Shown in pieces: positions 43,622 through 52,405 of a stretch of 64,000 nt of DNA. The stretch covers positions 108,763-172,762 of the forward strand of contig BQJU01000004.1 in NCBI GenBank assembly GCA_021604865.1, read 5' to 3'. Each line of letters starts with the position of its first letter. Position 1 is the stretch's first letter. The notes below the pieces were generated by a model. The model did not search any database. It was given only the letters and a program-made list of their open reading frames with translations, and was not told the DNA's origin. The translations under genes and the position numbers were made by a program. This DNA is from Saprospiraceae bacterium. Lineage in GTDB: Bacteria > Bacteroidota > Bacteroidia > Chitinophagales > Saprospiraceae.

Positions 43622-43788
43622 TAAGGGGCCAGCGAAGAATAAGTTGTCTGTTTCAGGCGAGCTATTTTGTTACCAGCCTAGACGTGAAAACCGCGCTTGG
43701 CCACTACTAAGCAAGGATTTGAGCAACAACGGCTGGTGACAAAAGAGCCGCATCAAATGGGTAAGTTATTCTTCGCTGACCCCTAAGC
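43622..43788. repeat. 167-bp palindromic MITE-like element
   Basis: Terminal inverted repeats of 25 bp: left CTAAGGGGCCAGCGAAGAAT.. (43622-43646), right 43764-43788, whose reverse complement starts CTTAGGGGTCAGCGAAGAAT. An inner pair matches too (43656-43679 with 43732-43752, core TTTTGT and ACCAGCC), so almost the whole element can fold on itself. It shares only the terminal CTWAGGG with copies A and B. The rest of the 43561-43908 gap shows no gene. Confidence 0.8.
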
Positions 43789-43908
43789 ATTTATCTCGGA
43801 CTCAATCAAGCTCGTAAAGGAAAGTGAGGGGCTAGTTTAAAATCGGATTTAGAAGGCGAAAAGTCAGATCGGTGGCTGAGAGAAGGCGCCAAAAAACACG
43901 CATAACCA

Positions 43909-44364
43909 ATGATTGAAAGACTTCAAAATAATGACAAAGAAATATCTATTAAGATACGTTCGGTTTTTCAAGCGTCTTATGCTGTGGAAGCCAAATTGTT
44001 AAACGCGACGGAATTTCCCCCATTAAAAAGAACACTTGACAGTTATTTAAAGAGTAGTAATGCGTTTTTTGGATATTGGAAAAATCAAGAACTAGCAGGA
44101 GTGATAGAAATTAGTCATGATGAAAACGCTACAGCTATTAACAGCTTGGTTGTAGCTCCAAAATTTTTCAGAAGAGGAATCGCGAGGAAATTAATTGAAT
44201 TTGTTTTCAGTACTTATGACTCGAAACTATTCGTCGTTGAGACTGGAGTGAAAAATGAGCCTGCTATTGAATTGTATAGAAAATTTGATTTCAAAGAAGT
44301 TAAACAGTGGAACACTGAACACGGAATCAAAAAAATACAGTTTGAAAAGAGAATAAATAAGTAA
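43909..44364 (+). CDS. GNAT family N-acetyltransferase
   Basis: A 151-residue acetyl-CoA-dependent acetyltransferase. The signature is INSLVVAPKFFRRGIARKLIEFVF (about residues 84-107, with the Q/RxxGxG/A pyrophosphate loop seen as RRGIARK) followed by VETGVKNEPAIELYRKFDFKEVKQW. The acceptor substrate is unknown. It is isolated between a palindromic repeat and a gene remnant in an AT-rich neighbourhood. Confidence 0.88.
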   Translation: MIERLQNNDKEISIKIRSVFQASYAVEAKLLNATEFPPLKRTLDSYLKSSNAFFGYWKNQELAGVIEISHDENATAINSLVVAPKFFRRGIARKLIEFVFSTYDSKLFVVETGVKNEPAIELYRKFDFKEVKQWNTEHGIKKIQFEKRINK

Positions 44365-44386
44365 GTTGAATACCATGTTTAATTAA

Positions 44387-44524
44387 TGGCTAGTACAAAC
44401 CCGCCAGGAAAACGGCAAACTGGTACCCTCGTGGGCAGGAGAAACGGATGAAGGATTTTTTGTATTTTTAGGCGCCTTTTTAAAAGGCTATCATGCTCAT
44501 ACATTAAATACCAATATTAATTAA
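44387..44524 (+). pseudogene. Probable C-terminal remnant of an unidentified gene
   Basis: An open frame without a good start encodes RQENGKLVPSWAGETDEGFF and on to KGYHAHTLNTNIN before a stop at 44522-44524. Its protein-like composition and lack of start suggest the tail of a lost gene. I cannot name the family. It ends 16 bp before the M28 peptidase gene. Confidence 0.4.
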
Positions 44525-44540
44525 GCAACAAAACCGGATT

Positions 44541-46448
44541 ATGAAAAAACTATCCTTACTTCTTGTACTCGCCTTTTTGACCTGGCACCTTCAGGCTCAG
44601 GATGAAGGCGAAAAAATGGAACCCATTGACATTATCAAAAAACACGGCCTGGAACAGAGCCAGGTTATGGATATAGCAAGTTGGTTGACTGACGTATATG
44701 GCCCCAGACTTACTGGATCGCCTATGCTTGATAAAGCCACAGAATGGGCACAGTCACAGCTGAAAGAATGGGGCATGGCCAATGTCCATCTCGATGAGTG
44801 GGGGCCTTTTGGAAGAGGATGGCAGATGGATCATTTTGAGATGCATGCCGAAAGCCCTAGTTACTGGCCTATCATTGCATACCCGAAGGCATGGTCACCA
44901 TCAGTAAAAGGCACAGGGGAAATTATCTATTTGAATATACAAGAGGAAGAAGACGTTGCCAAATACAAAGGCAAACTGGCTGGTAAGTTTGTATTGATGG
45001 ATACCATTAGAAAGGTAAACCCACCCTTTGACCCCATGGCTAGTCGGTATGATGTAGAAAGTTTATTTGACATGGCGACTGCCGGAAGACCTACGCCCCG
45101 GCCTCGGCGAGGCAATCGCGTTGGTAGATCCAACCTTAATAATGTCATCTGGACCTTATTGGAAGCGGAAAAACCTATTGCCGTATTAGACAGAAGTTAT
45201 AAAGGAGATTTGGGTACCGTCTTTGTATCAGGTGCGCGCACAGCTGAGGGTAACGTAAGAGACGAGGATAAAAAAGTAGTCCCACAGGTGACCCTTGCTG
45301 TTGAGCATTACAACCGTTTATTGAGACTGATGAATAAGGGCATTAAAATAAGCCTCAATATTGATTTAAAAGCAAAATACACGAACCCTGATGGCATGGA
45401 ACACAATGTCATTGCGGAAATCCCTGGTACTGATTTGAAAGATGAAGTCGTGATATTTGGCGCGCATTTGGATTCATGGCATACCGGTACGGGAGCAACA
45501 GATAATGCTGCGGGATCATCTGTAATGATGGAAGCTGCCAGGATATTATTAGAAACGATCAAAGAATCCGGTGTGAAACCCAGGCGTACACTCCGCCTTG
45601 CGCTTTGGACTGGTGAGGAGCAGGGATTGCACGGATCCAGAAATTATGTCGATGAATTTTATGCCGACTTTGGGGGCTCAGATTATACGCCACAAACCGT
45701 AAAGCCTGAAAACGAAAAAGTATCGGCCTATTATAACTTGGATAATGGTACCGGTAAAATAAGAGGCGTTTATTTGCAAGGCAATCAGGAAGTGTCTCCG
45801 ATATTCAGGGAATGGTTAGAACCCTTTGAAGAGATGGACGCAAAAACTTTGACGCTCAATAATACAGGAGGCACCGATCACCTTCCATTTGATGCGGTTG
45901 GCATTCCTGCATTTCAGTTTATTCAGGACCCAATGGACTATTTTTCCAGAACCCACCATTCTAATATGGATAATTGGGATCACCTGGTAGAAGAGGATCT
46001 TCAACAAGCAGCCACCATCATTGCTTCTTTTATATGGAACACGGCTCAGCGGGATGAAAGATTACCGCGAAAACCAAACGAAGAAGAAGTAAGGAAAGAA
46101 AAGAGAATGGTTGAGGCAAAAAGTAAAGATTTTAAAATACTGGACCTCACAGGCCCTTGGGATTACACAGTAGATGTGCCTGGTATGTCAGTAGGTGGTG
46201 GTATGACGTTGACTAAAAATGGAGAAACGTATGATATCGTTATCACAAATGATCAATCTCCAGGAGAATCAGTCAATGTAAAAGGGGTAGAAAATAAGGC
46301 CAACAACCTTAACTTCTCCTATACTACGGAAGCACAAGGCATGAATATAAAAATGAAAATGAATCTCGATTTTACAGCAAAAGAATTAGAGGGTACTGTA
46401 TCGGCAGGGTCATTTGGTTCTTTTCCTGTTGCAGGGAAGCGGAAATAA
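44541..46448 (+). CDS. M28 family zinc metallopeptidase with C-terminal beta domain, secreted
   Basis: A 635-residue exported peptidase: signal peptide MKKLSLLLVLAFLTWHLQAQ, a PA-like insert (about 95-290) and M28 catalytic core (about 295-505). Zinc ligands and catalytic acid are seen at His309 (GAHLDSW), Asp321 (GATDNAAG), Glu359-360 (TGEEQG), Asp401 (YNLDNG) and His472/473 (RTHHSNMDNWD). Residues about 530-635 (DLTGPWDYTVDVPGMSVGGGMTLTKNGETYDIVIT ... GTVSAGSFGSFPVAGKRK) form an extra beta domain like those seen on amidohydrolases of this phylum. A strong hairpin follows. Confidence 0.94.
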   Translation: MKKLSLLLVLAFLTWHLQAQDEGEKMEPIDIIKKHGLEQSQVMDIASWLTDVYGPRLTGSPMLDKATEWAQSQLKEWGMANVHLDEWGPFGRGWQMDHFEMHAESPSYWPIIAYPKAWSPSVKGTGEIIYLNIQEEEDVAKYKGKLAGKFVLMDTIRKVNPPFDPMASRYDVESLFDMATAGRPTPRPRRGNRVGRSNLNNVIWTLLEAEKPIAVLDRSYKGDLGTVFVSGARTAEGNVRDEDKKVVPQVTLAVEHYNRLLRLMNKGIKISLNIDLKAKYTNPDGMEHNVIAEIPGTDLKDEVVIFGAHLDSWHTGTGATDNAAGSSVMMEAARILLETIKESGVKPRRTLRLALWTGEEQGLHGSRNYVDEFYADFGGSDYTPQTVKPENEKVSAYYNLDNGTGKIRGVYLQGNQEVSPIFREWLEPFEEMDAKTLTLNNTGGTDHLPFDAVGIPAFQFIQDPMDYFSRTHHSNMDNWDHLVEEDLQQAATIIASFIWNTAQRDERLPRKPNEEEVRKEKRMVEAKSKDFKILDLTGPWDYTVDVPGMSVGGGMTLTKNGETYDIVITNDQSPGESVNVKGVENKANNLNFSYTTEAQGMNIKMKMNLDFTAKELEGTVSAGSFGSFPVAGKRK

Positions 46449-46463
46449 CCTAAATTATTAGCG

Positions 46464-46496
46464 TTGTTGCGCAGGGCCATGTCTCCTGCGCAACAA
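46464..46496. terminator. Perfect 12-bp hairpin between convergent genes
   Basis: TTGTTGCGCAGG (46464-46475) pairs with CCTGCGCAACAA (46485-46496), 9-nt loop. It lies between the stops of the M28 and ABC-F genes. T-runs are weak on both sides, so it may be a 3'-end protecting structure or a bidirectional terminator. Confidence 0.55.
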
Positions 46497-46517
46497 TGTT
46501 ATGCTCTAATTCCAACA

Positions 46518-48155
46518 CTATCTCCCCAAATCAATTTCCTTCAAATTCTCCAGGCGATTTCTGATCAGGAAATCGTCGATGGTTTCAAAATGTTCGATGA
46601 CTCGTTTGTCTTTGAATTCAAAAACCTTATTGGCCAAGCCTTGCAAAAAATCTCTGTCGTGTGAAACCAAAATAAGGGTACCGTCAAAGGAAAGGAGTGC
46701 TTCTTTCAAAACATCCTTAGACTTGAGATCCAAATGATTGGTGGGCTCATCCAGAATAAGCAAATTTATAGGCTCTAATAATAACTTTACCATAGCCAAA
46801 CGGGTACGCTCGCCGCCTGACAATACGGATACCTTTTTATCGATATCCTCCCCGCTAAACATAAAACGGCCGAGTATATTTTTAATCTGCGTACGGATGT
46901 CTCCCTTGGCTACTTCATCTACAGTTTGAAAAACCGTTAATTCCGGATCTAATAGAGAAGCTTGATTTTGAGCAAAATAACCCACCTCTACATTGTGCCC
47001 CAGTTTACATTCGCCTTCAAATTCAATCTCTCCCATGATCGCTTTGATCATCGTTGATTTACCCTCTCCATTCCTACCGATGAAAGAAACTTTTTCTCCC
47101 CGCTCAATCGTCATATTCGCATCCTTGAAGACGACAAGATCACCATATCGCTTGCATAAATCTTTGGCAATTACAGGGTAATCACCAGATCGGTTACAGG
47201 GCGGAAACCGAAGTTTGAGCGCAGCGTTATCAACCTCATCAATTTCAATGATTTCCATCTTTTCCAACATCCGCTCTACTGAACTTACCTGATTGGTCTT
47301 GGAATAAGTGCCCTTAAAGCGTTCAATAAAGCGTTTGCTTTCGGCAATTTGTTTTTGCTGTTCTTTAAATGCCTTTAGTTGATGCACCCGCCGGTCTTCA
47401 CGCAGCTGTAGATAGTGGGAATAGTTGGCTTTATAATCATAAATGCGTTCCATCGTCACTTCGATGGTACGATTTGTAATGTTATCGATGAATGCTTTAT
47501 CGTGTGAGATGACCAGGACTGCTTTTGCCTTATTGATCAAAAAGTCTTCAAGCCAGATGACTGATTCGATATCGATATGATTGGTTGGCTCATCGAGTAG
47601 AATCAAATCGGGTTTTTGTAATAGTATTTTTGCCAATTCGATACGCATTCTCCACCCACCACTAAATTCGGAAGTTGGCCTCGGAAAATCTGCCCGTTTG
47701 AAACCAAGCCCCAACAGGGTCTTTTCCACTTCAGCATCATAATTGACCTCCTCTAAAGCGTAGTAAATTTCTCCAAGGTCAGTGACCTGATCGATAATGG
47801 ACAAATACGCCTCAGACTCATAATCCGTTCGAGTCTCCAACTCTTTGTTGAGTCGGGCCATCTCATCTCGCAACTCAAATACTTTACCAAAAGCTTTAGA
47901 GGCTTCTTCAAATACCGTGCTATTGTCATCGGTCAGCAGGTGTTGTGGCAGGTAAGCAATCACCGCATCTTTAGGACATTGTACTTTACCTCTTGTTGGC
48001 GTTTGTCGACCGGCAATAATTTTCATCATAGTGGATTTGCCTGCGCCATTTTTTCCCATCAATGCGATCTTGTCATCGTCATTGATCACAAAAGAGACAT
48101 CCTTAAAAAGCGTTTGGCCGCTAAATTCTACGGCTAAATTATCTACTGAAATCAT
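46518..48155 (-). CDS. ABC-F family ATPase
   Basis: A 545-residue soluble protein with two ABC ATPase domains in one chain and no membrane segments. Walker A sites are GKNGAGKSTMMKI (about residue 35) and GRNGEGKSTMIKAI (about 360). Signature motifs are SEFSGGWRMRIELAK and VLSGGERTRLAMVK, Walker B LLLDEPTNHID and LLILDEPTNHLD. The linker between domains (about 240-300) is charged and helical (LKAFKEQQKQIAESKRFIERFKGTYSKTNQ), as in the ribosome-acting ABC-F proteins (YbiT/EttA/Uup-like). Such proteins adjust translation or rescue stalled ribosomes; the exact subgroup is not assignable by eye. Confidence 0.94.
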   Translation of the reverse strand: MISVDNLAVEFSGQTLFKDVSFVINDDDKIALMGKNGAGKSTMMKIIAGRQTPTRGKVQCPKDAVIAYLPQHLLTDDNSTVFEEASKAFGKVFELRDEMARLNKELETRTDYESEAYLSIIDQVTDLGEIYYALEEVNYDAEVEKTLLGLGFKRADFPRPTSEFSGGWRMRIELAKILLQKPDLILLDEPTNHIDIESVIWLEDFLINKAKAVLVISHDKAFIDNITNRTIEVTMERIYDYKANYSHYLQLREDRRVHQLKAFKEQQKQIAESKRFIERFKGTYSKTNQVSSVERMLEKMEIIEIDEVDNAALKLRFPPCNRSGDYPVIAKDLCKRYGDLVVFKDANMTIERGEKVSFIGRNGEGKSTMIKAIMGEIEFEGECKLGHNVEVGYFAQNQASLLDPELTVFQTVDEVAKGDIRTQIKNILGRFMFSGEDIDKKVSVLSGGERTRLAMVKLLLEPINLLILDEPTNHLDLKSKDVLKEALLSFDGTLILVSHDRDFLQGLANKVFEFKDKRVIEHFETIDDFLIRNRLENLKEIDLGR

Positions 48156-48275
48156 ATTTTTTTCTTTGAGCCCGCAAAAGTAACAAAAAGCGATTAGTTT
48201 TGATCAGGTAGGAAAAAGTATTGAGTAAAATCGATCAAAAGGGAAGCCATCAGTTCTCTGAAAATAAAAATGAGC

Positions 48276-48761
48276 TCATTTCAATCCTATCTCCCGCAAA
48301 ACCTCCCAAACTAACTCTCCCTCAAATCCCCGGCTCATCGCATATTGAGCGACCTTCTTATTGCGTAAAAAAGCTTGGGACTCCTTAGTACTCAGGGCTT
48401 CTGCTTTCTTTGTCAGAATATCGGTTAACACCTCAATATATTCCGTTTCATCAATCTCTTCCATCCCCTTTCTAATGCAATATTCCGTCACTCCTTTCGA
48501 CTTCAGTTCGCGCTTAATGCGATTGCGGCCCCAGCGTTTGATCCGGAATTTACCACGGGCATAGGAACGAGCGTAGCGCTCCTCATCCAGAAATTTTTCA
48601 GCAATCAGCTCGACAATAATTTCCTCCAAGGCATCACCGTACACCCCCAACTCCAGCAGCTTCGTGCGTACTTCCCGGTGGCAACGATCTTGATAGGCAC
48701 AATAGCGTTGCAGTTTTAGTAAGGCTTCAGCAGGCGTGAGGTATTTTTTAGGTTTTTCCAA
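48276..48761 (-). CDS. recX: Regulatory protein RecX
   Basis: A 161-residue all-helical protein with three RecX-type repeats: TPAEALLKLQRYCAYQDRCHREVRTKLLELGV, LIAEKFLDEERYARSYARGKFRIKRWGRNRIKRELKSKGV and the C-terminal KVAQYAMSRGFEGELVWEVLREIG. RecX binds and modulates RecA filaments. recA is not in the window. The gene stands 120 bp upstream of the ABC-F gene on the same strand. Confidence 0.92.
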   Translation of the reverse strand: MEKPKKYLTPAEALLKLQRYCAYQDRCHREVRTKLLELGVYGDALEEIIVELIAEKFLDEERYARSYARGKFRIKRWGRNRIKRELKSKGVTEYCIRKGMEEIDETEYIEVLTDILTKKAEALSTKESQAFLRNKKVAQYAMSRGFEGELVWEVLREIGLK

Positions 48762-48832
48762 AGATGTAATTGCTTTATTTGAATAAATTTTTCGCTGTAG
48801 CTACCGGAAAAGTTTCACCCCACCTCACTTTC

Positions 48833-49858
48833 TCACCTCCAAACCCTACACCCCTCCGTACAATTCGTACAGATATCAATCTTATCCCGGCCACCAAGCA
48901 GCTGTTTCCGAAATTGACCATAAGATTCCCCCTGCCAGATCTCGCGAAAAGACCCTTGTTTTAAATCCCCCAGGCGATGTTGAGCATCTTTGTCAAAGCA
49001 ACATGGCACCACCACACCGTCCCAGGTAATCACACAGGAATGCCAGAGCTTCCAGCAGTGGTTGAGCAGTTTGTTTTTCACCCGGTAGGTACCATCGCTT
49101 TGTTTTTGATAGCGAGCGTATTGTTCCTGTTCTGGAATCAGTGGGTTTCCATGCTGATAATCATAAACCTGAGCAGTTTTCAATTTTACCTCATCCACAC
49201 CAATCTCTTTGGCTAGTTGCCGAATCTCTGGAATTTGGTGTTCATTGGGGCGCACCACCAGGAATTGAAAAATGATATGAGGCGTAGTAGATTGCAGCTG
49301 TTTTTTCCATTTGACCACATTGCGGGCTCCTTGTAGTACCACTTCCAGATTACCGGCTTTTCGGTATTGTTCATAAACTTCCTGCGTGGTACCATCTACA
49401 GAAATGATCAACCGATCCAGCCCCGATTCTACCGTCCGTCGGGCATTTTCTTCATTCAGAAAATGGCCATTCGTGGACGTAATGGTGTAGAGGCCACGTT
49501 GGTGGGCGTATTGCACCATTTCCAGGAACTGTGGATTGATATAGGGTTCCCCCTGAAAATAAAAAATCAGGTATATTAGTTCGCGATGTAGTTCATCAAT
49601 AGTTTGCCTAAAAAAATCCGCTTTGAGGTTTCCGGTAGGCCGGCTAAAAGCCCTCAATCCACTAGGGCATTCGGGGCAGCGCAGATTGCAGGCAGTAGTT
49701 GGCTCAATAGACACAGTTACCGGCATGCCCCATTGTATCGGCTTTTTACGCCAACGAGTCAAGTGATAGGAACTGACCACCGCAAGGGCATTAAGCAGGC
49801 GCCTAATGCTTAGCTTGGATACAAAGTTTAGGCTGTCGTTGATCGCTATAAAAACCAT
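48833..49858 (-). CDS. Radical SAM/SPASM domain protein
   Basis: A 341-residue enzyme. The 4Fe-4S radical SAM motif is SIEPTTACNLRCPECPSG, with Cys57, Cys61 and Cys64 (CxxxCxxC). The C-terminal SPASM region carries further cysteines in LLNHCWKLWHSCVITWDGVVVPCCFDKDAQHRLG and KIDICTNCTEGCRVW for auxiliary clusters. SPASM proteins mature peptides or sugars and nucleosides; no precursor peptide gene was recognised beside it, so the substrate is open. It starts upstream of recX on the same strand. Confidence 0.93.
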   Translation of the reverse strand: MVFIAINDSLNFVSKLSIRRLLNALAVVSSYHLTRWRKKPIQWGMPVTVSIEPTTACNLRCPECPSGLRAFSRPTGNLKADFFRQTIDELHRELIYLIFYFQGEPYINPQFLEMVQYAHQRGLYTITSTNGHFLNEENARRTVESGLDRLIISVDGTTQEVYEQYRKAGNLEVVLQGARNVVKWKKQLQSTTPHIIFQFLVVRPNEHQIPEIRQLAKEIGVDEVKLKTAQVYDYQHGNPLIPEQEQYARYQKQSDGTYRVKNKLLNHCWKLWHSCVITWDGVVVPCCFDKDAQHRLGDLKQGSFREIWQGESYGQFRKQLLGGRDKIDICTNCTEGCRVWR

Positions 49859-49932
49859 ATCAGGTTAAATAATAACGGGAGAATCCACTGAGGTGAATTC
49901 TCCCGATTAGTGGATGAATCAAATCAAGTTGA

Positions 49933-50133
49933 TCAGTTCACCTCAAAAGAAATTTTCACATTTACCCGAAACTTCTTTACATTTCCATTCTCTACAGTAA
50001 CCGTTTGTGTTTGCACAAAGGCCGAGCGGATGTTTTTGATAGATTCGGAAGCTTTTTTCACGGCATTGCGGGTTGCATCTTCCCAACTGGTTTCGGAGTC
50101 CGCTAAAATTTCAACTACTTTTAATACTGCCAT
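49933..50133 (-). CDS. Dodecin family flavin-binding protein
   Basis: A 66-residue protein, MAVLKVVEILADSETSWEDATRNAVKKAS..., ending VKISFEVN. The pattern of one helix (SWEDATRNAVKKASESI) packed between beta strands and the segment VTVENGNVKKFRVNVKISFEV fit dodecin, which assembles into a hollow dodecamer that stores flavin. The flavin-stacking Trp is the W in SETSWEDA. It is monocistronic. Confidence 0.92.
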   Translation of the reverse strand: MAVLKVVEILADSETSWEDATRNAVKKASESIKNIRSAFVQTQTVTVENGNVKKFRVNVKISFEVN

Positions 50134-50229
50134 AAGGTTCGTCAGTTTTTGGTGATAAAATGGTTCTTTTGGGCCGTTTTATGGTGTTTTTTGACAAAAT
50201 AACTAAAATATCAGTAAAATCAATGGATA

Positions 50230-52278
50230 TTACTGATCTCTCACTTCTAGACCATCTGTATTAAAGCCAATATCAATGGGTTCATCAATCTTTAACACTT
50301 TTACTTCTGTGCGACGATTGTATTGATGTTCTTCTTCTGAACAATCAACCCCATCGCGGCAGCGGTTGCGGGGAAAGGCTTCTCCATAACCAAACACACT
50401 CATGCGGTTGGCAGCAATACCTTTTTGAACAAGAAAATCTTTAGCGGATTCAGCCCGACGAAGGCTCAATTCCAGATTATAGGCATCAGTGCCCCGACAA
50501 TCAGTATGTGCGCCCAACTCTACTTCTAGAGTTGGATATTGTTTCATTAATTTGGCCAGAGCATCCAAGTCTGGAGCGGCTCCTTTCCGGATGGCTGATT
50601 TATTGAAATCGTAATAGATATTTTCCAAAATGATGACTGTTCCTTTTCGGATAGGTTCTTTCAATACTACATTTGACTTTGCGGTAAGAGAAAGTTCGAT
50701 ATTCATAGAACGGCTACCTCGCATTTTAACAGTGCTGATTTCGGTTTGTTCGGTTGAATAACCATCTTTTTCGGCGGTGATGGTGAAATCGCAACCCATA
50801 GCCAGGCAGACTTCGAAAACGCCCTTAATATTGGTATGTGCCAATTCTTCAGTGCCGTCACAATCATTGACAATCCGAATCAGTGCATTGGGGATCTTTA
50901 GGTTATACCGGTTGCTGAACACCTTGCCTTCAAGCGTCATACAATTGCTGGGCTCCAGCATGATTTCTAAAGGTAGTGTCGCGTCTTTGGAGCCTGTAGA
51001 ATAGGTTATTTCTTTGGTGGTATAACCGGGTTTGGAGATCAGGATCAGGTAGTCGGTATTTTCATCCATTTCAGCATAAGCTTCCCCACTTCGATCCGTG
51101 GTAAGTTTTGGTTGGCCCAATTCGTCCTCTTTTTTTCTAACCAATTTTAAGACCATTTCATCTGATTCATTGGTCCGAGGCAGCATTTCGAGATTATAAA
51201 GTTCTTCATTATTGAGCAATCCTTCCGGGGAGCTTTCAAAAATTCGGATAGAAGCATCACTAATGCGTTTGCTGGAAGTACCATCGTATACCGAAACTTT
51301 GGTATTCACAACAGCCGGTGCTTCGATACCTTTAATTCCATTAGGTGCACTAAAGACGTAGATGTCATCACCTCCATACCCACCATCCCGGCTAGAGGTA
51401 AAATAACCAATGGTACCAGTCGGATTCAGGATAAATCCCAGGTCATCCTTTTCAGAATTAAAAGGTTCTCCGAGGTTGATAACACGACCCCAACGCCTAC
51501 CTCCAAGGTCGATCATAAACAAATCAAGGCCTCCAAAACCGGGATGACCGTCTGAGGCGAAAAAAAGAGCTCCACTTTCGTGAATAAAAGGAAAGACTTC
51601 GTTTTTAATGGTATTGACTTCCGGTCCCAGGTTGATTGGCTGCGACCAAATTTCTCCTCGTTTTTCTACAAAATACAAGTCCATACCACCAAATCCTCCC
51701 GGCATATTGGAGGCAAAAAATAATTTTTTTTCATCCATTGACAAACTGGGATGCAGACAGGAATATTCATCGTTGTTAAAAGGCAGTTCTACTACATTTT
51801 CCCAATCAAAAAAACCGCGCTGAGCTTCGTAGATTTTCAACCCTACCTTTCCCTCTGAATCAGCCTTGGTGATGCCTTTGCGCTGGTTACTTCGGGTGAA
51901 AAAAATTCGGTCGCCCCGATGGTTGAAAGAAACTGGCCCTTCGTGCTGTTGAGAATTCAATTCTGTAGAAAAACTTACTGGTCGTAAAGGCATCCCGTTG
52001 GGGTCCAGCTCAGCATAAAATAACTCGAAGAAAGTCTCACCCGTCTTTTCATCAATAGGTCCGGACTTATATCGGGAGACATAGACCAGTCCATTTTCAT
52101 AAATGACTGGCGAAAATTCCAGTCCAGCAGTATTAATGGCAGTGGCATTTTGTAATCTAAGTTCCTGGTTTAGGGTTCCTGCGTTGTACAATTGTTCAAA
52201 TGAGGATTTGCGCCGCCGCTGCGAAAACAGCAATCCGGGCAAACAAAGCAGAAATATAATTAGCCAAATGTTTCGCAT
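50230..52278 (-). CDS. PD40-repeat OmpA family outer-membrane protein
   Basis: A 682-residue protein with signal peptide MRNIWLIIFLLCLPGLLFSQ. The ATG at 52278 is chosen; the frame is open 15 codons further to a GTG. Residues about 45-330 are WD40-like PD40 beta-propeller repeats (GDRIFFTRSN, KKLFFASNMPGGFGGMDLYFVEKRG, GALFFASDGHPGFGGLDLFMIDLGG, GTIGYFTSSRDGGYGGDDIYVF). Two carboxypeptidase-like domains follow (about 395-545), and an OmpA peptidoglycan-binding domain ends the protein (IYYDFNKSAIRKGAAPDLDALAKLMKQYP ... GAHTDCRGTDAYNLELSLRRAESAKDFL). It resembles PorE-type anchors of T9SS. It is the third gene of the adhesin cluster. Confidence 0.92.
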   Translation of the reverse strand: MRNIWLIIFLLCLPGLLFSQRRRKSSFEQLYNAGTLNQELRLQNATAINTAGLEFSPVIYENGLVYVSRYKSGPIDEKTGETFFELFYAELDPNGMPLRPVSFSTELNSQQHEGPVSFNHRGDRIFFTRSNQRKGITKADSEGKVGLKIYEAQRGFFDWENVVELPFNNDEYSCLHPSLSMDEKKLFFASNMPGGFGGMDLYFVEKRGEIWSQPINLGPEVNTIKNEVFPFIHESGALFFASDGHPGFGGLDLFMIDLGGRRWGRVINLGEPFNSEKDDLGFILNPTGTIGYFTSSRDGGYGGDDIYVFSAPNGIKGIEAPAVVNTKVSVYDGTSSKRISDASIRIFESSPEGLLNNEELYNLEMLPRTNESDEMVLKLVRKKEDELGQPKLTTDRSGEAYAEMDENTDYLILISKPGYTTKEITYSTGSKDATLPLEIMLEPSNCMTLEGKVFSNRYNLKIPNALIRIVNDCDGTEELAHTNIKGVFEVCLAMGCDFTITAEKDGYSTEQTEISTVKMRGSRSMNIELSLTAKSNVVLKEPIRKGTVIILENIYYDFNKSAIRKGAAPDLDALAKLMKQYPTLEVELGAHTDCRGTDAYNLELSLRRAESAKDFLVQKGIAANRMSVFGYGEAFPRNRCRDGVDCSEEEHQYNRRTEVKVLKIDEPIDIGFNTDGLEVRDQ

Positions 52279-52405
52279 AGACCCTAATTTAATGTTTTGC
52301 GAAATTTCTTGTGGGTGCTTCACTCTTCCCCTTTACATTAAAAATAAACGTTCCCCAATCAGAAATGGGTTACTATTTTTTTATATTATTAAAAAATAAA
52401 TTTCT

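Noticed and set aside
706..46448. The two M28 peptidases as a recent duplication
   Set aside because: They differ in length, PA insertion, C-terminal domain and motif details; they are distant members of one family.
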